DNA of 64,000 bases from Trichobilharzia szidati (taxonomy: Eukaryota; Platyhelminthes; Trematoda; Strigeidida; Schistosomatidae). The stretch is taken from NCBI GenBank assembly GCA_944472155.2, contig OX235274.1, forward strand, positions 35,400,052-35,464,051. The letters run 5' to 3'. A program made the translations under genes and the position numbers. Positions 10,184 through 20,329 of the stretch are shown here, one piece after another (positions within the stretch are counted from its first letter, which is position 1; each line of letters opens with the position of its first letter). The notes beneath the pieces were generated by a model. The model was not told the DNA's origin. It saw only the letters and a program-made list of their open reading frames with translations, and searched no databases.

Positions 10184-10975
10184 TTATTGTTCCCTTGGGT
10201 GCCTAGTGGAACATACGGCTTCAACTACACGTCTCCACTTGTTTCTGTCTTCTGCAATACTTTTCACTTGCATCCATGTTAGTCCATACTGTTTCAACTC
10301 TTCTTCACACGATCTCCTCCATGTCACCCTTGGACGTCCCACTCGCCGCTTCCCTTTCGGGTTCCACTCGAGGGCCTGACGCGCGATGTCACTCAACGGC
10401 CTCCTCAGCGAGTGTCCAATCCATCTCCACTTCCTCCTGCATATTTGTTGGGCGGTTGGTTCCTGTTTTGTTTGTTCCCATAGCTTCTTGTTTGTGATTC
10501 TTTCCGGCCATCTGATCTTCAGTATAGAGCGAAGACAGTTGTTGATAAAGGTCTGCAACCTGTTGAAAATATTCTTGGTGACCCGCCAAGTTTCTGATCC
10601 GTAAAGCAAAATTGACTTCACATTTGTATTGAAAATCCGAATTTTGTTGTTGATGCTGAGTTGAGTGACGAAGATTTCCAGATTGGTTTCAGGTTGATGA
10701 ATGTGTTTCTCGCCTTCCCGATTCTCGATTTGACAACCTCGTCCGTTCCTCCTGTAGTTGAGACAATGCTCCCTAGATAAGTGAATGAAGTAACCTCTTT
10801 CAAATCCCTCCCGTTGATGGTGATTGGCACTGGATGTTGCTGCTGCTGCTGTTGGTTGGTTATTTTCATGACCTCCGTCTTGTCTATGTTCACCTGGAGT
10901 CCTGTCTTTGCTGCCAGCCCCTTCGACCAGTTTGTCGGTTTTTGCTTGTAATTCTTCGATTTTGTGCGACATCAA
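10184..10975 (-). pseudogene. RTE 3' reading frame, unit 3
   Basis: 263 residues, identical by eye to the unit 2 frame: RT thumb start, an out-of-register segment flanked by two small insertions, and an in-register RTE C-terminal domain. It ends at the ATT-rich tail that joins the unit 2 leader at 10166/10167. Confidence 0.75.
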
Positions 10976-10982
10976 ACATAAA

Positions 10983-13343
10983 TCATCCAGGTGCGAAATC
11001 CAGGTCTTCTAGATTCTTCACGTCGGTCCAGGATATCCCTGTCTTCTCGTTTCCCACTGTCTGACGCATAATCCAGTCCACCACCACAATTAGGAATATC
11101 ATTGGTGATAATAAGCACCCTTGTCTGACTCCTGTGTTTACTCCAAACGCTTCGCTGAGTTTTCCGTTGTGGATCACTTGACATGTGCCGTTGTCGTACA
11201 GCTGTTGGATAAGGTTGATGAATATTTGGGGTACGCCGTAGTACTCGAGTAGTTTCCAAATAACTTCGCGGTCAACGCTGTCGAAGGCCTTCTCAAAGTC
11301 TATAAAGTTGAGGTAGAGGTTTGATTGCCATTCCATGCTTTGTTCGATGATAATGCGTAGAGTTGCAATTTGGTCAGAACATGATTTGCCTTTCCTGAAT
11401 CCAGCTTGTTCTGGTCGGAGTTCTGTATCCAGTGCGTCCTTGATTCTCTCCAGGATGATGCGACTCAGGATTTTACTTGGCGACGACAGGAGCATGATTC
11501 CTCGCCAGTTCTTGCAGAGTCCTAGGTGGCCCTTCTTTGGTAGTTTCACCAGGTAACCTTTCCTCCAGTCAGTAGGCACCTTTCCCTCTTTCCAGATCCT
11601 TTGCAATAATGGAGTAAGCATATCTGCCGTCGTTTCTGAGTCCGCTTTCAGTGCTTCCGGGGGTATTCCATCTGGTCCAGCTGCTTTTCCAGCTTTCAGA
11701 AGCTTGATTGCATTCATGACTTCACTTTTCGTTGGAGGATTGGTGTCAACTTGCAGTTGTGTACGTGCTGTTGTTGGTATTACTGGACGGGTTGTAGGTG
11801 GTGGTCGATTCAAGAGTCCTTTGAAGTGGTCCGCCCATTGTTTAATCTGTCTTTCTTCTTTGGTAATTGGGTTCCCTTGGCTGTCTTTTATAGGTTTCAC
11901 TTGTGTTGATCTCTTCCCGGATAGAGACTTGGTTATCTGATATAGTGTCCTCAGGTCCCTTTTGCCTGCTGCCTTCTCAGCTTCAGTAGCCAGGTTGTCG
12001 TAGAATTGTCTTTTGTCCTTCCTGGCACTCTTCTTCACTTCTTTGTCTAGTGCTGTGTAAGTTGAGTTCAGCGTCTCTTTCTCTTGTCCATCTTTGCATT
12101 GAATCATTTTTTCTTTCACCTTTCTCCTCTCCTCTATTAGCTTCCAAGTGTCCGTTGAGAGCCATTCCTTGTCTTGTTTCTTCCTTCTTCCTAAAACCGT
12201 TGAGCACGTTTCGTTGAAAATTACCTTCAGAGAGTTCCAGTGGTCTTCCACGGGTGATTCCTCAGTGGTGCCACGTAGTGTTTCCTGCTTTGCTCTGACA
12301 GTTGCAGTGAAAATGTCCTGTGTGATTGTGTCCTTCAGTTTGTGAGTGTTGAACTTGCATTGTGGCCTATCCCCAGGTATCCTCGAGGCTTTCAGCTTCA
12401 CCTTGAAAGTCCCTTGTACTAGATAGTGGTCTGAACCCACATCTGCTCCTCTCCTCGATCTTGTGTCCAGTAGGCTCCGTCTCCACTTCCTTGAGATTGA
12501 AATGAAGTCTATCTGGTTTTTGGTATGTCCATCTGGTGAAATCCATGTTGCCTTGTGTATATCCCTGTGTTTGAACACACTGCCACCAATCACCAAATCA
12601 TTGAAGGCGCAGAAGTCTGAGAAGAGTTCGTCATTTTCGTTCATTTCACCGAGGGCCTCACGACCCATGGTGAGTTCTCTTCCTGTATTGTCTCCTCCCA
12701 GTTTCGCATTCATGTCGCCCATCAGGATTTTGATATCGCTCTTTGGGACGTTGTCCATTACTGTTTGTAGTTGACTGTAGAAGTCCTCCTTCTTCTCATG
12801 TTCTGAGGCGTTTGTAGGCGCGTAGCACTGAATGATTGTAACCTTTTTTCCTTTTGAGTTGAACCTGGCTGTCATTATCCTGGAGGAGATTGGTTCCCAC
12901 TGCATGAGAGCTTTAGCCGCTGTTGGTGACATCATGATGGCTACTCCCTCGGTGTGCTCGTGATCATCCTCTGGGTGACCGGAGTAGATTATTGTCTCTC
13001 CAGTTGATAGTTGGCTCCTTCCACATCCGTTCCATCTGCTCTCGCAGATTCCCAACACTTCTATTTTGTATCTCCTCATTTCTGCGGCTACCTGAGCAGC
13101 CTTCCCAGCTTCGTACATTGTACGAACATTCCACGTCCCCATCCTTATTTTCGCTTTCATCGAAAGAAGGCACATCGGCTGACTGGCTTCCCGAAGGCTT
13201 TCACCAGCCCGCGTCATTTCACTTCCCCGATTCCAGCGAAAAATAAGGTCACTATTTGTAATTTTAGAATTTTGAATATATTTGTGCGTTGAAGTTTTAG
13301 TAGCAATTTGGTTAAGTTTTGGGGGTGGAGTTGCTAGCACCAC
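10983..13343 (-). CDS. RTE polyprotein, unit 3: AP endonuclease plus truncated reverse transcriptase
   Basis: 786 residues. Same domain order and same FAPG-stop at the RT catalytic box (near 10990) as units 1 and 2. It reads NENDELF like unit 1 and unlike unit 2, but LYDNGTC and three Val residues like unit 2. This mixed pattern suggests exchange between units. All visible endonuclease catalytic residues are present. Confidence 0.9.
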   Translation of the reverse strand: MVLATPPPKLNQIATKTSTHKYIQNSKITNSDLIFRWNRGSEMTRAGESLREASQPMCLLSMKAKIRMGTWNVRTMYEAGKAAQVAAEMRRYKIEVLGICESRWNGCGRSQLSTGETIIYSGHPEDDHEHTEGVAIMMSPTAAKALMQWEPISSRIMTARFNSKGKKVTIIQCYAPTNASEHEKKEDFYSQLQTVMDNVPKSDIKILMGDMNAKLGGDNTGRELTMGREALGEMNENDELFSDFCAFNDLVIGGSVFKHRDIHKATWISPDGHTKNQIDFISISRKWRRSLLDTRSRRGADVGSDHYLVQGTFKVKLKASRIPGDRPQCKFNTHKLKDTITQDIFTATVRAKQETLRGTTEESPVEDHWNSLKVIFNETCSTVLGRRKKQDKEWLSTDTWKLIEERRKVKEKMIQCKDGQEKETLNSTYTALDKEVKKSARKDKRQFYDNLATEAEKAAGKRDLRTLYQITKSLSGKRSTQVKPIKDSQGNPITKEERQIKQWADHFKGLLNRPPPTTRPVIPTTARTQLQVDTNPPTKSEVMNAIKLLKAGKAAGPDGIPPEALKADSETTADMLTPLLQRIWKEGKVPTDWRKGYLVKLPKKGHLGLCKNWRGIMLLSSPSKILSRIILERIKDALDTELRPEQAGFRKGKSCSDQIATLRIIIEQSMEWQSNLYLNFIDFEKAFDSVDREVIWKLLEYYGVPQIFINLIQQLYDNGTCQVIHNGKLSEAFGVNTGVRQGCLLSPMIFLIVVVDWIMRQTVGNEKTGISWTDVKNLEDLDFAPG

Positions 13344-13447
13344 GCCCCAACCCTCCCTCTTTATCCGGGCTTGGGACCGGCTAGAATACTAGTGACCTAG
13401 TAATCTAGGCTATTTCTAGCTATTTCATCCTTATTATTATAATATTA

Positions 13448-14437
13448 TTATTGTTCCCTTGGGTGCCTAGTGGAACATACGGCTTCAACTACACGTCTCC
13501 ACTTGTTTCTGTCTTCTGCAATACTTTTCACTTGCATCCATGTTAGTCCATACTGTTTCAACTCTTCTTCACACGATCTCCTCCATGTCACCCTTGGACG
13601 TCCCACTCGCCGCTTCCCTTTCGGGTTCCACTCGAGGGCCTGACGCGCGATGTCACTCAACGGCCTCCTCAGCGAGTGTCCAATCCATCTCCACTTCCTC
13701 CTGCATATTTGTTGGGCGGTTGGTTCCTGTTTTGTTTGTTCCCATAGCTTCTTGTTTGTGATTCTTTCCGGCCATCTGATCTTCAGTATAGAGCGAAGAC
13801 AGTTGTTGATAAAGGTCTGCAACCTGTTGAAAATATTCTTGGTGACCCGCCAAGTTTCTGATCCGTAAAGCAAAATTGACTTCACATTTGTATTGAAAAT
13901 CCGAATTTTGTTGTTGATGCTGAGTTGAGTGACGAAGATTTCCAGATTGGTTTCAGGTTGATGAATGTGTTTCTCGCCTTCCCGATTCTCGATTTGACAA
14001 CCTCGTCCGTTCCTCCTGTAGTTGAGACAATGCTCCCTAGATAAGTGAATGAAGTAACCTCTTTCAAATCCCTCCCGTTGATGGTGATTGGCACTGGATG
14101 TTGCTGCTGCTGCTGTTGGTTGGTTATTTTCATGACCTCCGTCTTGTCTATGTTCACCTGGAGTCCTGTCTTTGCTGCCAGCCCCTTCGACCAGTTTGTC
14201 GGTTTTTGCTTGTAATTCTTCGATTTTGTGCGACATCAAACATAAATCATCCAGGTGCGAAATCCAGGTCTTCTAGATTCTTCACGTCGGTCCAGGATAT
14301 CCCTGTCTTCTCGTTTCCCACTGTCTGACGCATAATCCAGTCCACCACCACAATTAGGAATATCATTGGTGATAATAAGCACCCTTGTCTGACTCCTGTG
14401 TTTACTCCAAACGCCTCACTGAGTTTTCAATTGTGGA
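13448..14437 (-). pseudogene. RTE unit 4, 3' part only (array edge)
   Basis: The 263-residue frame 13448-14239 is the same as in units 2 and 3, and 14240-14437 is the last part of the RT domain, including the same insertion at the catalytic box. Sequence identity to unit 3 falls off from about 14415 (GCCTCACTGAG instead of GCTTCGCTGAG) and stops near 14437, where an F3 repeat intervenes. Beyond that repeat an older, diverged RTE copy resumes at 14567. The endonuclease and most of the RT are missing. Confidence 0.8.
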
Positions 14438-14566
14438 TGTTTCATCCTACTACATTGGCATTCTTCGATAGTACGCACCCACCACTAGTGTTTGAACCAA
14501 GGACCTTCAAGTTACACGGCAAGCTGGAACCCAATCCAATGGCTAGTTTATGAACTCCAACTTGTA
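14438..14566 (-). repeat. F3 tRNA-like repeat, partial, inside an RTE copy
   Basis: Read on the minus strand it contains the F3 B-box-like GGTTCAAACAC and, further on, GTGCGTACTATCG, the start of the F3 ribozyme stem. The ribozyme core itself is missing. It replaces roughly 100 bp of RTE sequence between the array edge and the older RTE fragment. Confidence 0.55.
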
Positions 14567-14785
14567 GTTTCCAAATCACCTCTCGATCGACGCTGTCGAA
14601 GGCCTTTTCAAAGTCGATGAAGTTGAGATAGAGAGGTGACTGCCATTCCAGGCTTTGTTCAATGATGATTCTTAATGTGACGATCTGATCAATGCATGAC
14701 TTGTCTCTCTTGAATCCAGCTTGTTCCGGTCGAAGTTTTTCATCCAGGGCGTGTTTGATTCTCCCCAGGATGATGCATAGTATTC
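14567..14785 (-). mobile_element. RTE fragment, RT domain, older copy
   Basis: The minus strand encodes SNLYLNFIDFEKAFDSVDREV-like residues and EQAGFK, matching RT motif A and its upstream part in the tandem units but with many more substitutions. It is cut at both ends. It shows that the tandem array adjoins a pre-existing RTE copy. Confidence 0.7.
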
Positions 14786-14840
14786 AACGAAGAGACTCTT
14801 TTCAGTGCATTTATTATCAAGCTGTACAGTCATGTATGTA
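14786..14840 (-). repeat. PLE-A terminal repeat piece
   Basis: On the minus strand it has TGTACAGC, then UUGAUAA, GAAAAGAGTCTCTTC and GTTG. This is the conserved end of the PLE-A group and follows a hammerhead-like order: stem I CAGC/GUUG, core UUGAUAA instead of CUGAUGA, then GAAA and a self-complementary stem III. Confidence 0.45.
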
Positions 14841-14879
14841 TATGGTCTTTAAGGCAGATTATATCCCGTGAGGAAATAT

Positions 14880-15112
14880 AAATTGAGGTGTGAATAACTT
14901 GGTGGATGGTGACCAGCAGTGAAATCTACTGGGATGCGCATTTCGTCTGTCGTATTTGGGACTCGTCAGCCAGTGGATGTATCTGCATTCCTCAGTGAGC
15001 GACGGATGGTGTTCCTGCTGAGGCTCGAACCCAGTGTCCATCGTCTCAAACGCCAGAGAGGTATTCACTAGACCATTTGGGTCACGAGAGCCGCATCTTG
15101 TGCAACGGGTAT
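14880..15112 (-). mobile_element. SM-alpha-like tRNA-derived repeat with hammerhead motif
   Basis: On the minus strand a tRNA-like head comes first, with an A-box-like GTGACCCAAATGG and a B box GGTTCGAGCCT. A linker follows, then the ribozyme at 14911-14985. This order matches the schistosome SM-alpha family, which is transcribed by RNA polymerase III and is known to encode a hammerhead ribozyme. It has no coding capacity. Confidence 0.75.
14911..14985 (-). ncRNA. Hammerhead ribozyme, SM-alpha type (damaged stem II)
   Basis: The core CTGACGAG (complement of 14962-14969) fits CUGANGA, and GAAA is present (complement of 14941-14944). Stem III is the tiny self-complementary ATGCGCAT, followed by the cleavable C. 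Stem I joins ACATCCACTGG to the CAGTAGATT side. Stem II is spoiled: GTCC should face GGAC, but the copy reads ACGACAGAC. Activity is doubtful. Confidence 0.65.
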
Positions 15113-15139
15113 CAGTTATTAATTAATTCAATTCGGACT

Positions 15140-15450
15140 TTCTCTTTGATTGATTGATTGAACTGAAGTGGTCGGCCTCTGTTAACACTTTGGCTCCTGC
15201 CTAGTAAGTACTCTTCAACGATGTCTGAGGATTTAACTTTAAGTAATTTAGTGGATATCATCGCCCACTGGGGAATGCAGGTACATCCAGTTGACAAGTC
15301 CCAAAGTGGACGAAACGTGTATCCTGGTGGATTCCACTGCTAATCACCATCCGCCAAATCACTTCAGGTTAATTCCTCAGACATCGTCGAAGCATTCGCA
15401 CAAGTAGCCGACATGTCAGCAGAGGCCAAGCACATCGGTTCAATCACTTA
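15140..15450. repeat. SM-alpha-like inverted chimera
   Basis: 15140-15258 is a minus-oriented SM-alpha tail (TTGATTGATTGAACTGAAGTGG onward). It joins at about 15260 to a plus-oriented ribozyme plus tail (15262-15450) that ends with the complementary sequence, including CATCGTCGAAGC and CCGACATGTC. The tRNA-like head is missing. The same tail-minus/ribozyme-plus arrangement recurs at 42745-42960. Confidence 0.6.
15281..15350 (+). ncRNA. Hammerhead ribozyme, SM-alpha type (mutated core)
   Basis: The order is stem I TACATCCAG, core TTGACAAG, stem II GTCC with loop CAAAGT and GGAC, GAAA, stem III ACGTGTAT, C, then stem I partner CTGGTGGATT. Stem II is perfect. Two core positions deviate from CUGANGA (first C to T, last G to A), so cleavage is unlikely. 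Confidence 0.6.
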
Positions 15451-15885
15451 ACGGGAAAGTTCAAATTGAATTACATAGAAAGGTGTGAATACTTAAAATA
15501 ATAATAATAATAGTATAAAATGCAATTAAAATGTTTGTGACTATAATCACAGTTAAATATCAAGTTGAAAACAAATAATTTCGTATATAGAATAGTTCAT
15601 AGGGTGTGTGTAGATGTTAGAACGAAGTGTAAACTTACAGGATTGTTAGGCGAATTAAAACGTTGCATAGCGTGATGTGAAATTTGATTAGGGAAAAGTT
15701 TAACAATGCGAGAAATTTTTGAGCTTAGAATGACAAACAAGACAAGTGAAATAATACTGGGGACAGTTCAAAATGAGAATAATAATAATAGTAACAATAA
15801 TAATAATAATTCTAGTAATAGTAGAAAGGAACATAGTTTAAGTCAAGAAACAAAGTGAAAAATGAATAAATGTTTATCCCTCTGT
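15451..15885. other. AT-rich spacer
   Basis: AAT microsatellite tracts lie at 15499-15513 and 15776-15821. I see no gene or recognisable element. Confidence 0.45.
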
Positions 15886-17320
15886 GGTCAAGGTAGAAAC
15901 AGAGACTGTACATACTTCTTCTGTACACAAAGGTCTGGCCTAAATTCATGAATGGCCAGGGCTCAGATGTTTAGTACGAAGAAAACGCGGCAAGTTAGAA
16001 TGAATTTGATACATTATCTTAAAATCATAGTCAGGGTTGGTAGAGTGTCTAAGAGTCAGTCAAGTGTTTTAGAATAGAGCTTCACATAGCCTTCCTTTCT
16101 CTCTTGTAAAACCATACTGGAATATGTTCTCTTATCCGTGTGGAAGGCGTTCTCTGACTACGACCAATGTGCCTTGCTCCACAATAGCAGGCGAACTAAT
16201 AGACGCATGTGGAGGCGGAGAGACGACGGAGTTTATCTTTTACGAAGGTGGAGAACAAATTACGGCTGGCGAAGGTCGTTTGTAGTTTTGCAGCAAATAA
16301 CGTCTTATTGGCTAATTTAGACAGACAGTTTCTAATCATCTCTGAAACCCCATTACCTTTGAATTCTAAATTCATGAAGATGGTTTTCTTGGAAACTGAG
16401 TGAGTGACCAGTTCAGATTATTTATCTTTTGTGTTTTTGTCAATAAATCTGTTCGGGTAATCGCGTTCTGCTTGTAGAAAGGAAAGTCCTGCGTCAATGC
16501 AGTCACAACTACAAGAATATTAGATCCTAGAGGAGAGCAAATGAATCAAGTTTCTCATCCTGGAGATAGGCACCCAACTACAAAAATTAGTTAGTCGCCC
16601 ATTCCATGTACTTTTCCAGTGGATGGATCTTTTGAGAGATCCGTCATTACGACACTACTAAGGCATACATCACGGAAAGGAATGCTCAGTTCAGATTCCT
16701 TTTCTATGGTAAATAGTAAGGAAGGATGGCAGTTGTTGAATCCCAGCAAGATATCACCACGTATTACTTCCTCATCGCAGATAACGAAAGTGTCATCTAA
16801 GTATCTTCTATAAATATCAAACCGACCGATGGTTTGACTAAGTTGAGAGTTTACAAGATTTGCCATAAAAATCTTTCAGCCAGCAGTGGACCTAGTGATG
16901 ATCCCATAACAATACCATCTATCTGTCTAAAAATCTCATTACTGAAAGCGAATTGAACATTCATTGTATATCTCAATAAGAGTTCTTTGAGGTAGATTGT
17001 TGGCAACCCCATGTCTAAACTATGTACATCAAAATAATCGAATATATAGCAGACAGTTTATGTGAGGGATACACACTGGTGAAAAACGAAGTCACCTGTA
17101 ATAATGAGAACATGACTTTGTCTGAGAAATGAAAATCCTTAATACTCTCAATGTATCATTCATGAAAAACTTAGATACTTGCCTTCCAAATGGTTCTAGT
17201 ATTTCAGCTAGCCATTGAGCAATGTCGTGATAAGGTGAACTCCTCATATCGACAACCGGACGTAGAGATAATCTTGTTTTATAAATATTTTGCAGTCCAT
17301 ACACAAATCTGGTATTATGC
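15886..17320 (-). pseudogene. Penelope-like element, RT plus GIY-YIG endonuclease, decayed
   Basis: Reading down the minus strand, 17310-17090 encodes the RT start block with IYKTRLSLRPVVDMRSSP and IAQWLAEILEP, and 16866-16591 carries the catalytic box YLDDTFVICD followed by FNNCHPSLLFTIE. A decayed linker follows. 16260-16080 encodes the GIY-YIG block CYCGARHIGRSQRTPSTRIREH, and 16070-15890 the C-terminal tail with RPDLCVQKKYVQSLFLP. PLE proteins combine an RT related to telomerase with a GIY-YIG nuclease that nicks DNA to prime reverse transcription. Frameshifts and stops separate the blocks. This is the longest PLE remnant in the window and belongs to group A by sequence. Confidence 0.7.
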
Positions 17321-18000
17321 AGCCGACGGGTTCATGTCTGTCTGTCTGTTTTCAACATAGAACTTTGCACAGATGTGCAGCAGTTCAAGTCGCCACACTC
17401 CATGTAGCACACAAAGCAAGAGAAGAAAGTAAAAGAAATGCAAAATAGAGACAGTAGACAGGGATATGAGACAAAAAGAATAGTAATATCGAAAAACAAT
17501 ATAGTTTCATTGGGTATTATAAGTCACAAGGAGTGGATGCATCTACGCCATTGAGAACGATTTTAAGCCATATCACCAATTGTCTCCAGCCATTGGTGTT
17601 TACCATCCCGAGGACTCCAGCCAGGAGGTCTACACCTTCCTACGTGGCTTAAACTAACTATTGTGGATTTCATTGACTGCTGATGCCATGTTTTGGTTTG
17701 ACCGCCGCTAGCTCTTTTCCAACCTGACCCTATGTCAGCTAACATTGCCAGTCGAGGAAGGCGATGACTAGGCATACGTAACACATGTCCTAACCATCTC
17801 AGTCGATTTAACTTCACAACCTCGTCGATTGATTTCCCCTCCTTACCTAGCACTCGACCGATGCCCCACCTCAATATTGCTCACCCTATCATACCACTTA
17901 ACACGGGAGATAGAACGCAGACACCTATGATCAAAGACAGCTAGCCAGCCTTTTCATATCTTCCACTCTCAATGGCCAGGTGCATTCATACAAAATCTGA
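17321..18000 (-). pseudogene. LINE 3' fragment (RTE-type C-terminal domain, separate family)
   Basis: The minus strand encodes MRWGIGRVLGKEGKS, LNRLRWLGHVLRMP, LAMLADIGSGWKRASGGQTK and HVGRCRPPGW, about 103 residues in one frame. This is the tail domain of a non-LTR retrotransposon different from the tandem RTE units. Related copies lie at 47490-48415, 52376-52810 and at the window end. 17321-17560 is its untranslated 3' region (ACTTTGCACAGATGTGCAGC). Confidence 0.65.
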
Positions 18001-18415
18001 GAAGATTATTGATTTATTATTATTATCAATACAATCAATATATCCTGTAGTATTTATTAGTCGACTGTTGACACGCTACAATATGAACTGTCCATTCCCA
18101 TATAATGAGATGTAGAGAGTTAATTATCTGTTTCGCTATCCAATTGTTAGTGATATTTAGTATTTTCTGTATTAAATATATAATTATACACACAATGTTT
18201 ATGATCTTGTTAACAGATTCAAGCATTAAGCATATTTTCTCGTGAAAGAGAATGTCCAGTTACTATTCCGACTTTTGTACAATACTTGGCAAACTGCCAA
18301 AATCAGTTATTAACTGAATAACACTCTCTCCTTCTCTTTCTCTCTCTCTCTACATATATATATATATATATAATTATCAGTTTGGAAGTCTGTACTCAGC
18401 ATAGAGAACGAAATT
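18001..18415. other. AT-rich spacer with TA microsatellite
   Basis: A (TA)n run lies at about 18354-18372, next to a CT-rich tract at 18325-18350. I see no gene. Confidence 0.45.
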
Positions 18416-18935
18416 TGAATTTTCAACAAGGAATGATAAGTTAGTCAGTTCTTCTTTATGGGTGAGAATCTTTCAGCGCATACCACAAGAAGTATTACAA
18501 CAGGCTACTACAAACTTTTATCAACATCTGCCTGATTCGCTACCTCCATACTGAAGATCAAATGACCAACAGGCCGGTCAGAAAGAATTAGCAACAAGAA
18601 ACTCTGAATGGGGGGAACAAACCAATAAGCAAGAGCCGATTGCTCAACAAATATGTAGGAGAAAGTGGAGATGGATCGGGCATACGTTGAGGAGGCCGTC
18701 GAATGACATTGTGAGCCAGGTCATCGCTCGAGTGGAACTCCAACGGGAAGTGACGAGTGCGTCGTCCGAGGATGACATGGAGGAGATCGTGTGGTGAGGA
18801 GGAGATCAGAGAGATTATGGCCAATCGTGAACTTTTAGCTGAAGAGGACGGGAGAAAATAGAACCAACAAGTGGAGATGTGTTGTTGAAGCTCAATGTTC
18901 CACTTGGAACCCAAGCGAATAATAATATACATATA
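18416..18935 (+). pseudogene. RTE 3' fragment, diverged
   Basis: The plus strand carries decayed RTE C-terminal blocks: the GGAGAAAGTGGAGATGGATC stretch (RRKWRWIGH), then the array-like CTCGAGTGGAACTCC, and it ends GGAACCCAAGCG with AATAATAATA as the 3' tail at 18921-18931. It is the older head-to-tail neighbour of the RTE copy that begins at 18945. Confidence 0.6.
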
Positions 18936-18944
18936 AAATTAGTA

Positions 18945-20215
18945 CAGCTGGATTCAGGAAAGGCAAATCATGTTCTGACCAAATCGCAACTCTACGATTC
19001 ACCATCGAACAAAGCATGGAATAGCAATCAAACCTCTACCTCAACTTTATAGACTTTGAGAAGGCCTTCGACAGCGTTGACCGTGAAGTAATTTGGAAAC
19101 TACTCAAGTACTACGGCGTACCCCAAATATTCATCAACCTTATTCAACAGCTGTACGACAACGGCACATATCAAGTGATCCACAACGGAAAACTCAGTGA
19201 GGCGTTTGGAGTAAACACAGGAGTCAGACAAGGGTGCTAATTATCACCAATGATATTCCTAATTGTGGTGGTGGACTGGATTATGCGTCAGACAGTGGGA
19301 AACGAGAAGACAGGGATACCCTAGACCGACGTGGAGAACCTAGAAGACCTGGATTTCGCGAATGATTTATGTCTGATGTCACACAAAATCGAAAACTTAC
19401 AAGCGAAAACCGACAGACTGGTCGAAGGGGCTGGCAGCAAAGACAGGAATCCATGTGAACATAGACAAGACAGAGGTTATGAAAATAACCAACCAACCAA
19501 CAACAACAACAGCAGCAGCAACATTCAGCGCCAATCACCATCAACGGGAGGGATTTGAAAGAGGTTACTTCATTCACTTATCTAGGGAGCATTGTCTCAA
19601 CTACAGGCAGTTGGAACGGACGACGAGGATGTCAAATCGAGAATTGGGAAGGCGAGAAACACATTCATCAACCTGAAACCAGTCTGGAAATCTTCGTCAC
19701 TCAACTCAGCATCAACAACAAAGTGATTCGGATTTTCAATACAAACGTCAAGTCAGTCAGTTCTTCTATACGGATCAGAAACTTGGCGAGTCACAAGGAA
19801 TATTTCCAACAGTCTGTTGCAGACCTTCATGAACAGCTGTCTTCGCTCTATATCGAAGATCAAGTGGCCGCCGGAAAACATCACCAACAAGGAACTATGG
19901 GAACAAACAAAACAAGAACAAATCAATTTCCCAACAAATATGCAGGAGAAAGTGGAGATGGATTGGACACTCGCTGAGGAGGCCGCTGGATGACATCGCG
20001 CATCAGGCCATAGCTCGAGTGGAACCCGAAAGGGAAGCGGCGAGTGGGGCGTCGAAGGGTGACATGGAGGAGATCGTGTGAAGAAGAGTTGAAACAGTAT
20101 GGACTAACATGGATGCAGGTGAAAAGTATTGCAGAAGACAGAAACAAGTGGAGACGTGTAGTTGAAGCCGTATGTTCCACTAGGCACCCAAGGGAACAAT
20201 AATAATAAAATACAA
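18945..20215 (+). pseudogene. RTE copy, 5'-truncated, RT and C-terminal domain
   Basis: It starts abruptly inside the RT (AGFRKGKSCSDQIATLR) and carries motif A FIDFEKAFDSVDRE, then GVRQGC followed by a stop in place of the next Leu. At the catalytic box it reads FANDLCLMSHK. The box is in frame here, without the insertion seen in the tandem units, but the first Asp is Asn. Downstream it shares both small insertions with the tandem units (after the EGAG/SKDR region and near 19690-19715). The 3' tail is AATAATAATAAA at 20202-20213. It is inactive, but useful as an outgroup for dating the insertions. Confidence 0.75.
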
Positions 20216-20329
20216 CTGAAAAGGCGTGGAAAGGTTCCAAGCATCATCAAGCATCCAATGACAAATGAAATCTGAAAATACTGGGGAACATTATTCGAAT
20301 CAATTTATAGGAAGGAAAACAAAACACAA

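Larger units (their letters stand above)
3649..14437 (-). mobile_element. Head-to-tail tandem array of RTE retrotransposon units
   Basis: Four units sit in the same orientation: 3649-6902, 6903-10166, 10167-13430 and a 5'-truncated fourth at 13431-14437. Units two and three are both 3264 bp. Each unit joins an ATT-rich 3' tail directly to the 5' leader of the next, with no intervening host DNA. Units two and three look almost identical; I noticed two substitutions (near 9366/12630 and 9803/13067). LINE insertion normally leaves dispersed, 5'-truncated copies with separate target-site duplications. An exact tandem like this more likely reflects unequal exchange or template jumping, or an assembly expansion. 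Confidence 0.85.

Noticed and set aside
3649..14437. Periodic repetition as a CRISPR-like or satellite array
   Set aside because: The period is 3264 bp and each unit encodes retrotransposon proteins, so it is a tandem retroelement array.
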